DNA of 64,000 nt from Paenalkalicoccus suaedae (GTDB lineage: Bacteria; Bacillota; Bacilli; Bacillales; Salisediminibacteriaceae): the NCBI RefSeq assembly GCF_006965545.2, contig NZ_CP041372.2, forward strand, positions 1,612,001 through 1,676,000, given 5' to 3'. The notes beneath the pieces are model-generated. The model searched no databases and was not told the origin of the DNA. It was given only the letters and a program-made list of their open reading frames with translations. This document shows positions 8,331 to 17,577 of the stretch, in pieces (the first letter of the stretch is position 1; every line of letters begins with the position of its first letter). The position numbers and the translations under genes were made by a program.

Positions 8331-10114
8331 TGATGTTTTGGAGAAGCGTAGTAGGAAAGCTATGGTTTACGATTTTGCTACTCGTGTCAGTCGTACTGCT
8401 AGTATTAACGTTTTTACTCCTACAGTCCTTTGAGCAGTTTCATACAGAGCATGCGGAGCAGGAACTCCTCAACCATGCTAACTTAATGGCCTCCTTTTTA
8501 GCGGATGAGGAGATGGATGAAGCAGCATTCCAGATGAGTCAGACAATAGCAGAGACGTATGGCGCTAAATCTGTCATTGTTTTTGAAGATGAAGAATTTT
8601 GGTATACATCTCATGAGGATATCGAGGAGATTCCACTATCTTTCTTTATCGAAAATCCGGAGCTCTCGCAGGTGCTCACAACTCGTGAGTCCGCGGTTAC
8701 TCAAGGAGATTACACCGTTACTTCTCGAGATGAACATGATGAAGTTATGATAGTAGGCGTTCCTGTCGATTTTACGAGTGGGGAAGAGGGAGCTATCTAT
8801 TTGTATCAGCCTTTAACGGTTGTAGAAGAAGCATCTAATCAAACAAAGCAAATCATTTATGTTTCTGCTGGAGTAGCGATTATCTTAACAACGATTTTTG
8901 CCTTTTTCTTAACAACACGAATTACAGCGCCACTTAGACGCATGCGTAAAGCTTCTCTAGAGGTTGCTAAGGGTAATTTTGATGCGAAGGTACCTATTCA
9001 AACGAAGGATGAGATTGGACTATTAGCAATCGCATTCAACCGAATGGCACGTACGCTTCATACAAACCTACATGCGTTAAGTCAGGAAAAAGAGCAGCTA
9101 TCGAGAATTTTAAGCTCTATGGCCGACGGTGTTATTACGTTAGATCGTAATGGGAAGGTTATGGTCACAAATCCTCCTGCGCGGGAGTTTATTGACGCCT
9201 GGAGATATGATTCTAAAGCGCCTCATGGGGAATATCCAAGTGTCTTACATGATTTATATTGTAAGGTCGTTCAAAACGAACGGGAAGAGGTGGCAGAAGT
9301 AATGATTCAGGGTAGAAGCTGGGTTATTTTAATGACTCCACTTTATGATAATCATGACGTACGTGGAGCTGTTGCAGTTGTACGCGATATGACCGAGGAG
9401 AGACAGCACGATAAACTACGCAAGGATTTCATTGCAAACGTGTCTCACGAGCTACGTACACCTATTTCTATGCTCCAAGGCTACAGTGAAGCCATTGTAG
9501 ACGATATCGCCTCAAGCGATGATGAGAAAAAAGAGTTTGCTCAAATCATTCACGACGAGTCCCTTCGTATCGGAAGGTTAGTAAATGAATTTTTAGACCT
9601 TGCCAGAATGGAAGCAGGCTATATTCGGTTAGAAAAAGAGCCTATTGACGTAGAAGCTTTCGTAACAAAAATTAAGCGAAAGTTTCAGGTAGTGGCGAAA
9701 GAACAACAAATTGAATTGCAGGCCTATTCCCAGCATTTACCGAAACCGTTGATTGCAGATAGTGATCGCCTCGAGCAAGTTGTTACAAATTTAATCGATA
9801 ATGCTATTAGACATACGTATAATAACGGCAAAGTTTATTTTCACATTGAAGGTACGGATAAAAATGTGATTATAGAAGTAGTTGACACTGGAGTAGGGAT
9901 TCCAGAAGCAGATCTACCTTTTGTGTTTGAACGTTTTTATAAGACGGACAAAGCGCGTACGAGGGGAAATGCAGGTACAGGTCTTGGGCTTGCTATCGTA
10001 AAAAATTTAGTAGAGGCCCATCACGGTAAAGTGGCAGTCAGAAGTAAAATGAACGAAGGCACGACATTTACGGTAACATTACCTTACGAGACGGAGAGGG
10101 GTTTGTCGGAATGA
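8330..10114 (+). CDS. resE: Sensor histidine kinase ResE
   Basis: A 594-residue membrane kinase partner of ResD. Order of parts: membrane span (about 10-30), extracytoplasmic sensor region, second span (about 176-197), HAMP linker, PAS domain (starting near QLSRILSSMADGVITLD), HisKA with the H box around His373 (NVSHELRTPISM), and HATPase_c with N box (TNLIDNAIRHT) and G boxes (DTGVGIPE, GTGLGLAI). The first ATG overlaps the resD stop, and a second ATG follows immediately. The stop overlaps the ATG of the next gene. Confidence 0.94.
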   Translation: MMFWRSVVGKLWFTILLLVSVVLLVLTFLLLQSFEQFHTEHAEQELLNHANLMASFLADEEMDEAAFQMSQTIAETYGAKSVIVFEDEEFWYTSHEDIEEIPLSFFIENPELSQVLTTRESAVTQGDYTVTSRDEHDEVMIVGVPVDFTSGEEGAIYLYQPLTVVEEASNQTKQIIYVSAGVAIILTTIFAFFLTTRITAPLRRMRKASLEVAKGNFDAKVPIQTKDEIGLLAIAFNRMARTLHTNLHALSQEKEQLSRILSSMADGVITLDRNGKVMVTNPPAREFIDAWRYDSKAPHGEYPSVLHDLYCKVVQNEREEVAEVMIQGRSWVILMTPLYDNHDVRGAVAVVRDMTEERQHDKLRKDFIANVSHELRTPISMLQGYSEAIVDDIASSDDEKKEFAQIIHDESLRIGRLVNEFLDLARMEAGYIRLEKEPIDVEAFVTKIKRKFQVVAKEQQIELQAYSQHLPKPLIADSDRLEQVVTNLIDNAIRHTYNNGKVYFHIEGTDKNVIIEVVDTGVGIPEADLPFVFERFYKTDKARTRGNAGTGLGLAIVKNLVEAHHGKVAVRSKMNEGTTFTVTLPYETERGLSE

Positions 10115-10659
10115 AAATCTATACGAAAAAAGGCGATAAGGGCCAAACGCAATTAATTGGTAAACGTGTATCTAAAACTCACGCTCGCGTGGAGTCCTAT
10201 GGAACGGTTGATGAACTAAATAGCTTTATTGGCGTTGCAATTGCTGAATTAGATCAAGAGGATATGATTTCGGACCTAGAGATTATTCAGCATGAGCTAT
10301 TTGATATTGGCGGAGATTTAGCTAATGTCACAGAGAAAAAAGAGTGGGCGTTAAAAGAAGCATCCATTACAAGGCTAGAACATAAAATAGATGCTTATTG
10401 GGCGGAGGCACCTGAACTTAAAACATTTATATTACCAGGTGGAGAGAAGGCGGCCGCTCATTTGCACGTTTGTCGTACAGTAGCTAGACGTGCAGAGCGA
10501 TTAACAGTCGCCATTGACGATGGTTCAGAGCTTCCACCATTTGCGCTTGCCTATTTGAATCGTCTATCTGACTATTTCTTTGCAGCAGCAAGAGCTGTGA
10601 ATGCGAGAAAAAATAGAGAAGATATCCTTTATAAGCGTGGGAAAGACGTTTTTAAATAG
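10111..10659 (+). CDS. ATP:cob(I)alamin adenosyltransferase, PduO type
   Basis: A 182-residue PduO/MMAB-family enzyme that transfers the adenosyl group of ATP to cob(I)alamin, giving adenosylcobalamin. The ATP-binding N terminus KIYTKKGDKGQT and the later VCRTVARRAER and LNRLSDYFF segments are diagnostic. It starts in an ATGA overlap with resE, so it is translationally coupled to a respiratory sensor kinase; in B. subtilis resE is followed instead by sigX. A B12-binding regulator lies about 9.5 kb downstream. Similar to B. subtilis YvqK. Confidence 0.92.
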   Translation: MKIYTKKGDKGQTQLIGKRVSKTHARVESYGTVDELNSFIGVAIAELDQEDMISDLEIIQHELFDIGGDLANVTEKKEWALKEASITRLEHKIDAYWAEAPELKTFILPGGEKAAAHLHVCRTVARRAERLTVAIDDGSELPPFALAYLNRLSDYFFAAARAVNARKNREDILYKRGKDVFK

Positions 10660-10695
10660 ATAAGACTAGGAAGAAGAGCGCTATGTTTGAGATAG

Positions 10696-10730
10696 AAGGG
10701 ACCGGTTGCAACAATTCGGTTCCTTTTTTT
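10696..10730 (+). terminator. Terminator after the resDE-adenosyltransferase operon
   Basis: Arms 10696-10704 and 10717-10725 pair over nine bases with one wobble, then a run of seven T. Confidence 0.8.
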
Positions 10731-10823
10731 GTGGGAAATAAATGTGGGATTCTAAAGAGGATAGGCAGTAGTTCATGGGAACGGAAAAGTGAGCCTCGTT
10801 GGGTGATAATTGACGTTTATAAA

Positions 10824-10886
10824 CGGATAATGGAGCGGCGTTTTCGGATAACCAAGCCGTGTTTTCGGATAATCAAACGCTGTTTC
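10824..10886. repeat. Three tandem degenerate 21-bp repeats
   Basis: Three consecutive 21-base units at 10824-10844, 10845-10865 and 10866-10886 each begin CGGATAA and end in a GTTT-type run (GTTTT, GTTTT, GTTTC). The centres diverge. The array lies between two converging terminators and shows no coding potential. Confidence 0.75.
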
Positions 10887-10893
10887 CTCAAAT

Positions 10894-10931
10894 AAAAAAG
10901 CTGGGACAGCTTATTTGCTTTTGTCCCAGCC
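10894..10931 (-). terminator. Terminator of the minus-strand lipoprotein gene
   Basis: A nine-bp perfect stem (10900-10908 with 10922-10930). Read on the minus strand it is followed by six T. It lies 11 bases beyond the stop of the lipoprotein gene. Confidence 0.85.
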
Positions 10932-10941
10932 TGTTTCCTAC

Positions 10942-11757
10942 TTATAGTAAAATTTCAATCTCCGCGTTCGCACGAAGGTCTTCTAGATAAGCTTGTTGCT
11001 CTAACTGTTCTTCTAATTCAGGCTGAATGGTATCAAACTCTTCCATTTCTGGATTTTGTGCAGCCATTTGCTCGTAGAAGGCTTGAACTTCTTCTTCAGT
11101 AACCTCATACGCACCTTCCTCTAGGTGTGCAAGAGTTAGAAGTTCTTCAACGCGAGTAATATCGCGAATTTCTTCTTCAATTTGCTCTTCTGTATACTGC
11201 TGTTGTTCTAGAGCTTCTTGGAATGCTTCCTCTGTTTCAAAAGAAGCTTTTAATTCTTCTAGCTCTTGATTAACCATTTCGTCGTCAGCTTCAATGCCTT
11301 GAGCTTCCGCTTCTTGTACAAGCAGTCGAGTTACCACTAGCTGATCAAGAATCTGCTGACTCATTTGAGCCATCATTGCTTGCATTTCAGCATCTTGTTC
11401 CGCATCCTCTTCACCTTCGCCGCCCATCATTCCTTGCATTGGGCCTACTTGAGCTTGAAGTTCGCTGTATGGAATTTCTTCTCCATTAACAATAGCTACT
11501 GGCTCATCAGGATCTTGGTCCATAACATTTGGTACGTCTTCTGGCTGAGCTTCGCCATCGAGATTATTTTCGCCATCCGTATTAGCATTACCTTCATTAC
11601 CTTCAACTTCGGTAACATTCTCTTCTGTGTTAGTTGCTGCATTATTCGTGTTGTTTACTTGGTCATTTCCTCCATCATTATCCGTGCTACAAGCTGCAAG
11701 CAGTAGCCCAGCTGAAAGAGTAGTTGTTAGAATTGCTTTTTTGCTAAATCGTTTCAT
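10942..11757 (-). CDS. Acidic lipoprotein with SurA-N-like domain
   Basis: A 271-residue secreted lipoprotein with basic N terminus, hydrophobic core and lipobox LAAC with Cys23 as lipidation site. A Gly/Asn/Glu-rich linker (about 24-85) leads to a chaperone-like region with PVAIVNGEEIPYSEL, typical of SurA/PrsA N-terminal domains, then acidic helices. The parvulin (PPIC) domain of true PrsA foldases is absent, so prolyl isomerase activity is unlikely. A role in folding exported proteins is inference only. The protein is strongly acidic. Single-gene unit with its own terminator. Confidence 0.8.
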   Translation of the reverse strand: MKRFSKKAILTTTLSAGLLLAACSTDNDGGNDQVNNTNNAATNTEENVTEVEGNEGNANTDGENNLDGEAQPEDVPNVMDQDPDEPVAIVNGEEIPYSELQAQVGPMQGMMGGEGEEDAEQDAEMQAMMAQMSQQILDQLVVTRLLVQEAEAQGIEADDEMVNQELEELKASFETEEAFQEALEQQQYTEEQIEEEIRDITRVEELLTLAHLEEGAYEVTEEEVQAFYEQMAAQNPEMEEFDTIQPELEEQLEQQAYLEDLRANAEIEILL

Positions 11758-11906
11758 TCGTTAAATCAGCCTCTCTAGTTTTGTCTTACGATGGTATAAA
11801 GCGTATCATAAAAGTGCGTATTTATTCAATTTATCAAATCTATAAAAGTATGGCAGTATATTGATAATAGGGACTTTGGCGGTTAGAAAGGTTATTTTTT
11901 ATGCGA

Positions 11907-11941
11907 ATAAAAACTAGCCCCTTTATTAAAAGAGGCTAGTA
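11907..11941 (-). terminator. Terminator of serA
   Basis: Inverted repeat 11913-11919 / 11934-11940, extended by further pairs inward. On the minus strand it is followed by a T run, just beyond the serA stop. Confidence 0.8.
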
Positions 11942-11950
11942 AAATCATTC

Positions 11951-13564
11951 TTATAGCTCAATTGTTTTTACGGATGCAATTTCATCAATGCTAGTAAATG
12001 CCGTAAGGACGCTGTCTTGGCATTCTTTGTCCGTTGAAAGAAGCATGATAGCATCTCCACCTTCTTGCTTACGCCCTACCTGCATAGTGGCAATATTGAC
12101 ATCGTGAGTTCCTAAAAGCTGACCCACTTTACCAATTACACCAGGGCGGTCATTGTGCTGAACGAAAAGCGTATGCTTGGCAGGTTTAAAATCTAATTGG
12201 AATTCGTTAATTTGCGTAATTCTTGAACCAAATTCTTGGCTGTGAGTACCATGGATCGTAAGCGTTCTTGATTCCCCATGGATTATCACCTTAACAAAGT
12301 TAGCATATCCGTGTGACTCACTGTCGTGGCGCTCAGATAGCTTCACATCGCGCTCTTTCGCAATAAGAGTAGCGTTTACTTCGTTTACATACCCATCAAT
12401 ACGATGACGGAAAAAGCCAGCAAGTAAGCTACGATTGAATAGACCTGTTTCTTGGTGCGAAATTTCTCCTGCATACGTAATCTCAATATGCTTAACAGGC
12501 TCTCGGAATAACTGAGAAGCAGTCTCTCCGAGCGTTCGAGTTAGCTTTGTAAAAGGAGAGAATTTTTCATAGACATCTTGATCTAAATATGGCAGGTTTA
12601 ACGCATGTGGAGCTGGGTTGCCACTTAAATAATCTAGCACCTCTTTAGACACTTGCTCCGCTACGTTCTTTTGAGCCTCCGATGTGGATGCAGCAATATG
12701 CGGTGTTGTAATAACCTGTTGTAAAGAGGAGAGTGGATGATTCTTTGCTGGTTCTTCAGCAAACACGTCAATTGCAGCTCCGCGTACATGTCCTTCTACA
12801 ATAACTTCATAAAGTGCTTCCTCATCAATGATGCCACCACGAGCACAGTTAAGAATAAATACACCTTTTTTAGTCTTTAATAAGTTCTCTTTATTGAGTA
12901 GCCCTTTTGTTTCTTTCGTTAAAGGCGTGTGAACAGTAATGAAGTCGCTTTGTTCTAATACTTTTTCAAACGACACAGCATCAACGTGGTGCTTGTCTGC
13001 TCGTTGTTGAGTTAGGAATGGGTCAAATGCGACGACATTCATTTTAAAGGCACGTGCACGACTTGCTAGCTCAGATCCAATACGTCCGAAGCCTACGATT
13101 CCTAGGGTTTTTCCGTATAACTCTGCACCTTGATACGATTTGCGATCCCATTTACCTTCGCGCATTGATTGGTTTGCTTGAGGAATGTTTCTTGCTAACG
13201 AAGCTAGCATAGCAAATGTGTGCTCCGCAGTAGAAATGGTATTTCCGTCTGGTGCATTGACCACTACGACACCATGAGCCGTAGCAGCTGGTAGGTCAAC
13301 GTTATCTACTCCAACTCCAGCACGACCAATTATTTTTAGATTAGGCATTTTTTGCAGAAGTTCTTCTGTAACTGTAGTTGCACTTCTTATGAGTAGTGCA
13401 TCTACTTGTTCAAGAGGAAAAGTAGTATCATCAACAGATTCTCTAATTACGCTCACTAATGAACTTTCTAGTATAGGCTTTAGACCGTCCTCGCTCATAT
13501 GATCAGATACAAGCACAGTAAATGTGTCTTGATCAGGTCGAACAGGTTGTTGAAGCTGAACCAT
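11951..13564 (-). CDS. serA: D-3-phosphoglycerate dehydrogenase
   Basis: A 537-residue long-form SerA that oxidises 3-phosphoglycerate with NAD+ as the first step of serine synthesis. The catalytic half contains [15 protein letters not shown], the Rossmann motif [29 protein letters not shown], and His in TTPHIAAST. The C terminus holds the intervening (ASB) domain and an ACT domain ([18 protein letters not shown]), the usual site of serine feedback. The ATG at 13564 is chosen because GGGAG lies nine bases upstream; another in-frame ATG at 13573 is too close to it. Monocistronic. Confidence 0.94.
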   Translation of the reverse strand: MVQLQQPVRPDQDTFTVLVSDHMSEDGLKPILESSLVSVIRESVDDTTFPLEQVDALLIRSATTVTEELLQKMPNLKIIGRAGVGVDNVDLPAATAHGVVVVNAPDGNTISTAEHTFAMLASLARNIPQANQSMREGKWDRKSYQGAELYGKTLGIVGFGRIGSELASRARAFKMNVVAFDPFLTQQRADKHHVDAVSFEKVLEQSDFITVHTPLTKETKGLLNKENLLKTKKGVFILNCARGGIIDEEALYEVIVEGHVRGAAIDVFAEEPAKNHPLSSLQQVITTPHIAASTSEAQKNVAEQVSKEVLDYLSGNPAPHALNLPYLDQDVYEKFSPFTKLTRTLGETASQLFREPVKHIEITYAGEISHQETGLFNRSLLAGFFRHRIDGYVNEVNATLIAKERDVKLSERHDSESHGYANFVKVIIHGESRTLTIHGTHSQEFGSRITQINEFQLDFKPAKHTLFVQHNDRPGVIGKVGQLLGTHDVNIATMQVGRKQEGGDAIMLLSTDKECQDSVLTAFTSIDEIASVKTIEL

Positions 13565-13760
13565 AGTAAACATCTCCCGCCTTCTATTTTTTAATTATTT
13601 CATATTATCACGAAAGTCAGGAAATTTACCATAGTTATTTTAAAAACTTTATAATAATTTACGAATGTTGACTCAGGATATCCGGTTTAATTTTCGTTTT
13701 TTCATGATTAAGTAGAGGAGTATTGGCAGTGTAGGAGCTTTTAATAGAGTAAAAACCATA

Positions 13761-13791
13761 CAAAAAAGTGCCACATCGTAGACGTAGCACT
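13761..13791 (-). terminator. Terminator of the ferredoxin gene
   Basis: A ten-bp stem with wobble pairs (13768-13777 / 13781-13790) and a tight three-base loop. The minus strand shows six T after it. It lies just beyond the fer stop. Confidence 0.75.
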
Positions 13792-13805
13792 CCAGTTAAT
13801 GAATT

Positions 13806-14066
<261 letters not shown>

Positions 14067-14253
14067 CTAATAATTATCGCTATCTAGATCCATCTAAAGC
14101 GATGAATGTATTTAGTAACTAACATAAATTATTCTCCACTTAACAGTTTATAGCTATTCAGGCGACATTTCAACATAAAACTACAACATAGCGTCACGCA
14201 GAATCTTGCTTTATAATAGAAGAACGTATCTTTTTTGATAAAGGAAGATTGTG

Positions 14254-15261
14254 ATGCATACTATTCAATACCTCTTACTAACAGCAGTAAAACATATGAG
14301 AGGAGAAAGATCGTTAAATGGTGCCATGCATTTATTGAAGGGGAAGCGGTCAGCGCAAACAATTCAAGATATCTCCTTCTTTTCACTGAATAAGTATGCT
14401 GGTTCACTAAAGACAACTCCTACGACTTTGATCGAGCAACAAAAAGAGATCGTAATAACCAAAGAGTATATTCGTTTTGATCAAAAGAGGGCTAGTATCA
14501 CAGAGGCGGGAGATGCATTTTTATCAACTTGGAAAGGCTTGCCTGAGCACTATAATGGCTTTCTATTCGAATGGACGAATGAAGCTCAAGTAGCATGGGA
14601 GAGGCTTTCTCTTTTAATGCAAACCATTTCTCACCTTCAAGCAGGAGAAAAAGCGTTCATTCCAGTTTATGCAAGTTTTGAAAACAGACTTGCTGTTAAA
14701 CAAACGCTACGTGCGTATTCAATAGACAACCTACAAAAGAGTCTACATACTTTTTTATCTGAGCGACTAGCTCAACTAGATGAAAGTTCTGCTAATCTCT
14801 TTGTTGCTAGGTGTAGTGGGTATCACATGGCTGGAAAAACGTATCGTCAGCTTGGAGATGATCCCGTTGCGAAATCGCTTCAATTTCAAGCGGTTATTCA
14901 TTATTTATTGTCTAATTCTATTCCAAGCGATCTTTCTTTTATAAAAGAATCAAAAGCAGTCTTTAATCAAACAACCCAAACAGCTCGCGAAAGTGCTGTA
15001 TTATTTCGACAAGGCCATAGCTTCGAAGACGTTTGTAGGATTAGGAATCTGAAAGCAAGTACGGTGGAAGATCATGTTGTAGAGTTGATAACGTATGATA
15101 AAACGTTTCCTTACAACCACTATATTTCAGAGGAAAAAGTGTCGTATATTCATCAAATTATAAAAACGATTTCTTCTACTCGTCTTCGTTTAATAAAGGA
15201 TGCTTCAGAAAACGTGACATACTTTGAGATTCGACTAGCAGTTGCCATACTAAATCGTTAG
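14254..15261 (+). CDS. ypbB: YpbB-family helix-turn-helix protein, partner gene of recS
   Basis: A 335-residue protein that resembles YpbB, the gene always found ahead of the RecQ-like helicase recS in Bacillus. Its C-terminal region (around TARESAVLFRQGHSFEDVCRIRNLKASTVEDHVVELI) looks like the helicase-associated helix-turn-helix domain often attached to RecQ proteins; here it sits on a separate polypeptide. It may form a functional unit with RecS, which lacks such a domain (inference). The ATG at 14254 follows AAGGAAG by about six bases; the GTG at 14251 is a poorer choice. Confidence 0.85.
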   Translation: MHTIQYLLLTAVKHMRGERSLNGAMHLLKGKRSAQTIQDISFFSLNKYAGSLKTTPTTLIEQQKEIVITKEYIRFDQKRASITEAGDAFLSTWKGLPEHYNGFLFEWTNEAQVAWERLSLLMQTISHLQAGEKAFIPVYASFENRLAVKQTLRAYSIDNLQKSLHTFLSERLAQLDESSANLFVARCSGYHMAGKTYRQLGDDPVAKSLQFQAVIHYLLSNSIPSDLSFIKESKAVFNQTTQTARESAVLFRQGHSFEDVCRIRNLKASTVEDHVVELITYDKTFPYNHYISEEKVSYIHQIIKTISSTRLRLIKDASENVTYFEIRLAVAILNR

Positions 15262-15272
15262 GAGGGGTGACT

Positions 15273-16781
15273 ATGCATTTAGAGAATGAGCTTCAAAAAC
15301 TGCAGTTAACCTCCTTTAGACCAGGTCAAAAAGAAATAATAGAATCCGTTTTAGGTCGTGTTCATACGATAGGAGTTTTACCAACAGGTAGTGGGAAAAC
15401 ACTTTGCTATCAGCTACCAACGCGAATGATGCTAGGTCTTACCCTTGTCGTTTCGCCACTTCTTTCTCTGATGGAGGATCAAGTCATTCAACTACGACTA
15501 GCTGGTGAAAAAAGAGTGGCCCATTTATCTGGTCTCCTATCATATAACGAGAAAAAAGCGATACTTTCACAAGTAAATAATTTGTCTATGTTGTTTGTAT
15601 CTCCTGAAATGTTAGCGTCAGGAGAGCTTTTACAAAAATTGCAACATTGCGATGTGTCCCTTGTTGTCATTGATGAAGCTCACTGTATTTCTCAGTGGGG
15701 GCATGAGTTCCGAACGGAGTATTTACGCCTACCGACATATATAAACAAGTTAGGTTCTCCAACGGTTCTTGCGTTGACTGCTACGGCGACCAAAAATGTA
15801 ATAGACGATATACGAGCTAAGCTAGATTTGGATAACGCTAAACTGATCCAACACTCTGTGAATCGACCAAATATTTTTTTACGATCACATATCATTGAAT
15901 CTGAGCAACAGCGACAGCAAGTGTTATTAGGTGAGCTCGAGCATTGTCAGCTTCCTGCTATCGTTTACGTGTCGACTAGAAAAGATGCTCAGAAGGTGTC
16001 AGAGCTCTTGCAAGCGAATGAATTTTATACAGCCTATTACCACGCAGGCCTTTCTCGCGAGGATCGTTCCCTTGTACAATCACAGTTTTTAGATGGAGAC
16101 TTGCAAATTCTTGTAGCCACAACGGCGTTTGGAATGGGCGTGAATAAACGTGATATCCGAACTGTTATTCATTTACATTTACCTCAGTCCGTGGAAAGCT
16201 ACGTGCAAGAGATTGGGCGGGCTGGAAGAGACAGTTTACAAAGCGAAGCTATCGCTATTATTAGTACAGAAGACAAGCAATTGCCTCTAACAATGATCGA
16301 TTATGAATTACCAACAGAGGAGTGGTTACTAGGCTTTGCTAGAGCATGTCATGGGCTGTCTTTTGAAGAAGCAAAGCATGCCTCACAATTAGAAGAGACG
16401 ATGTGGCGCATGCTCGCGTATTATTTCAATAAACAAGGGTTGATTATAAATCAACAGTTCCAAACAGTTGGTAAAGAAGATAAGATTCGAGATTTAGCGC
16501 AACATTTCTTAAAGAGGCGATTATTTAAACAGAGGCAACTCTATCAAGTCGAGGAATTAATGACGAGCTCCACGTGTACAAGAAAGCAAATTATTGAATT
16601 CTTTGGGGAGTCTACGTTTGAGAAGCCAGCATTTTGCTGTGATCGATGTCAACAAACACGTCCATTAATGGATCAACCCATTACTCGACGAAAAAGAGAC
16701 GAGGTCAACTGGCAAACACGACTTCATAAACTTTTATATCCAGTAAAGGATACACCATCATGCAAAAGCAATCTGAAATAG
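15273..16781 (+). CDS. recS: RecQ-family ATP-dependent DNA helicase RecS
   Basis: A 502-residue superfamily 2 helicase, 3'-5' polarity by family. Walker A is LPTGSGKTLCYQLP, the DExH box is VVIDEAHCISQWGHEFR, followed by LALTATAT, and motif VI is QEIGRAGRD. The zinc-binding cysteines of the RecQ-Ct region are present (STCTRKQ ... CCDRCQQ). It lacks the HRDC domain, consistent with the short RecS class. The ATG at 15273 is six bases after GGAGGGG. It probably acts in recombination and fork repair, co-transcribed with ypbB. Confidence 0.92.
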   Translation: MHLENELQKLQLTSFRPGQKEIIESVLGRVHTIGVLPTGSGKTLCYQLPTRMMLGLTLVVSPLLSLMEDQVIQLRLAGEKRVAHLSGLLSYNEKKAILSQVNNLSMLFVSPEMLASGELLQKLQHCDVSLVVIDEAHCISQWGHEFRTEYLRLPTYINKLGSPTVLALTATATKNVIDDIRAKLDLDNAKLIQHSVNRPNIFLRSHIIESEQQRQQVLLGELEHCQLPAIVYVSTRKDAQKVSELLQANEFYTAYYHAGLSREDRSLVQSQFLDGDLQILVATTAFGMGVNKRDIRTVIHLHLPQSVESYVQEIGRAGRDSLQSEAIAIISTEDKQLPLTMIDYELPTEEWLLGFARACHGLSFEEAKHASQLEETMWRMLAYYFNKQGLIINQQFQTVGKEDKIRDLAQHFLKRRLFKQRQLYQVEELMTSSTCTRKQIIEFFGESTFEKPAFCCDRCQQTRPLMDQPITRRKRDEVNWQTRLHKLLYPVKDTPSCKSNLK

Positions 16782-17326
16782 TAAAAACTCTCTCAGATAA
16801 AGAACTGTATGCCAACGTGTACATGACTCAGGTGGGCATCTTTGTACTTGCATTAATAAGTGCGTTTTTCTTTCAAGGAAGCGTGTTTGAACATTTTACA
16901 AAAATTATATATACAAACGAAGCACTCTTATACGGATCTATTTTCGCTTTCATTGCAGTAGCATTGAATCTTTTCTTCACAAGTATCCTACCATCCTCCT
17001 ACTTCGATGACGGGGGAATCAATGAGAGAATATTTCGCCGTATGCATCCTTTACACATCGTTTTTATAAGTATGGTCGTGGCAGTTAGTGAAGAGATCCT
17101 TTTCCGTGCAATTTTACAAGAAGAGCTAGGGCTAATTATAGCCTCTGTTATTTTTGCGCTTATTCACATTCGTTATGTGACAAAGCCTTTTTTATTTGGA
17201 TTTGTCATTATCTTAAGCTTTGCGTTAGGTATCCTTTATATGTGGACAGGAAACTTGTTAACTGTAATTGTCGCCCATTTTTTAATCGATGCCATATTAG
17301 GATTCATTATTCGCTATAAACGATAA
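16760..17326 (+). CDS. ypbD: CPBP-family intramembrane metalloprotease
   Basis: A 188-residue polytopic protein of the CAAX protease/bacteriocin-processing (Abi) family. The three metal-binding motifs are visible: SEEILFRAILQE (EExxxR), FALIHIRY (FxxxH) and AHFLIDAILG. About five membrane spans. The ATG overlaps the end of recS by 22 bases. The substrate is unknown; the gene position equals B. subtilis ypbD. Confidence 0.88.
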   Translation: MQKQSEIVKTLSDKELYANVYMTQVGIFVLALISAFFFQGSVFEHFTKIIYTNEALLYGSIFAFIAVALNLFFTSILPSSYFDDGGINERIFRRMHPLHIVFISMVVAVSEEILFRAILQEELGLIIASVIFALIHIRYVTKPFLFGFVIILSFALGILYMWTGNLLTVIVAHFLIDAILGFIIRYKR

Positions 17327-17354
17327 ATAAACATATATAAAAGGTGAGAAAACT

Positions 17355-17561
17355 ATGAGTGAACAAAAAGAAAAAAGAGAAGAGAGCTCATTACCATCAA
17401 GGTCAAGTACGCATCGACGTGCACAAAAGAAAAACGTCAGGTCAAAAAAGAAAAAAAAGCGTAATCAAATCCCATTGATACAGATTTGGTTACTTTTATT
17501 CTTTACCTTAGTAGCAGGATTGCTTAGCTATCCTGTTTGGATTGAGTGGTTCAGACTATAA
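17355..17561 (+). CDS. Small single-span membrane protein (hypothetical)
   Basis: A 68-residue protein with a very basic N-terminal half (Lys/Arg-rich, about 17-38) and one membrane span near residues 42-60, ending soon after. It has a clear SD (AAAGGTGAG) before the ATG. It occupies the place of B. subtilis ypbE, a longer protein with a basic cytoplasmic tail, one span and an external LysM domain; the external part is absent here. It may be a reduced YpbE or unrelated. No function is known. Confidence 0.65.
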   Translation: MSEQKEKREESSLPSRSSTHRRAQKKNVRSKKKKKRNQIPLIQIWLLLFFTLVAGLLSYPVWIEWFRL

Positions 17562-17577
17562 AAAGAGGAGCATCATT

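Noticed and set aside
10683-10895. 70-codon open frame on the plus strand
   Set aside because: It spans a terminator and the 21-bp repeats, has no SD, and its product has no protein-like pattern; it arises because the repeats contain no stop in this frame.
13574-13760. T-box or other riboswitch ahead of serA
   Set aside because: No T-box core sequence, specifier loop or terminator/antiterminator pair could be found in the minus-strand leader.
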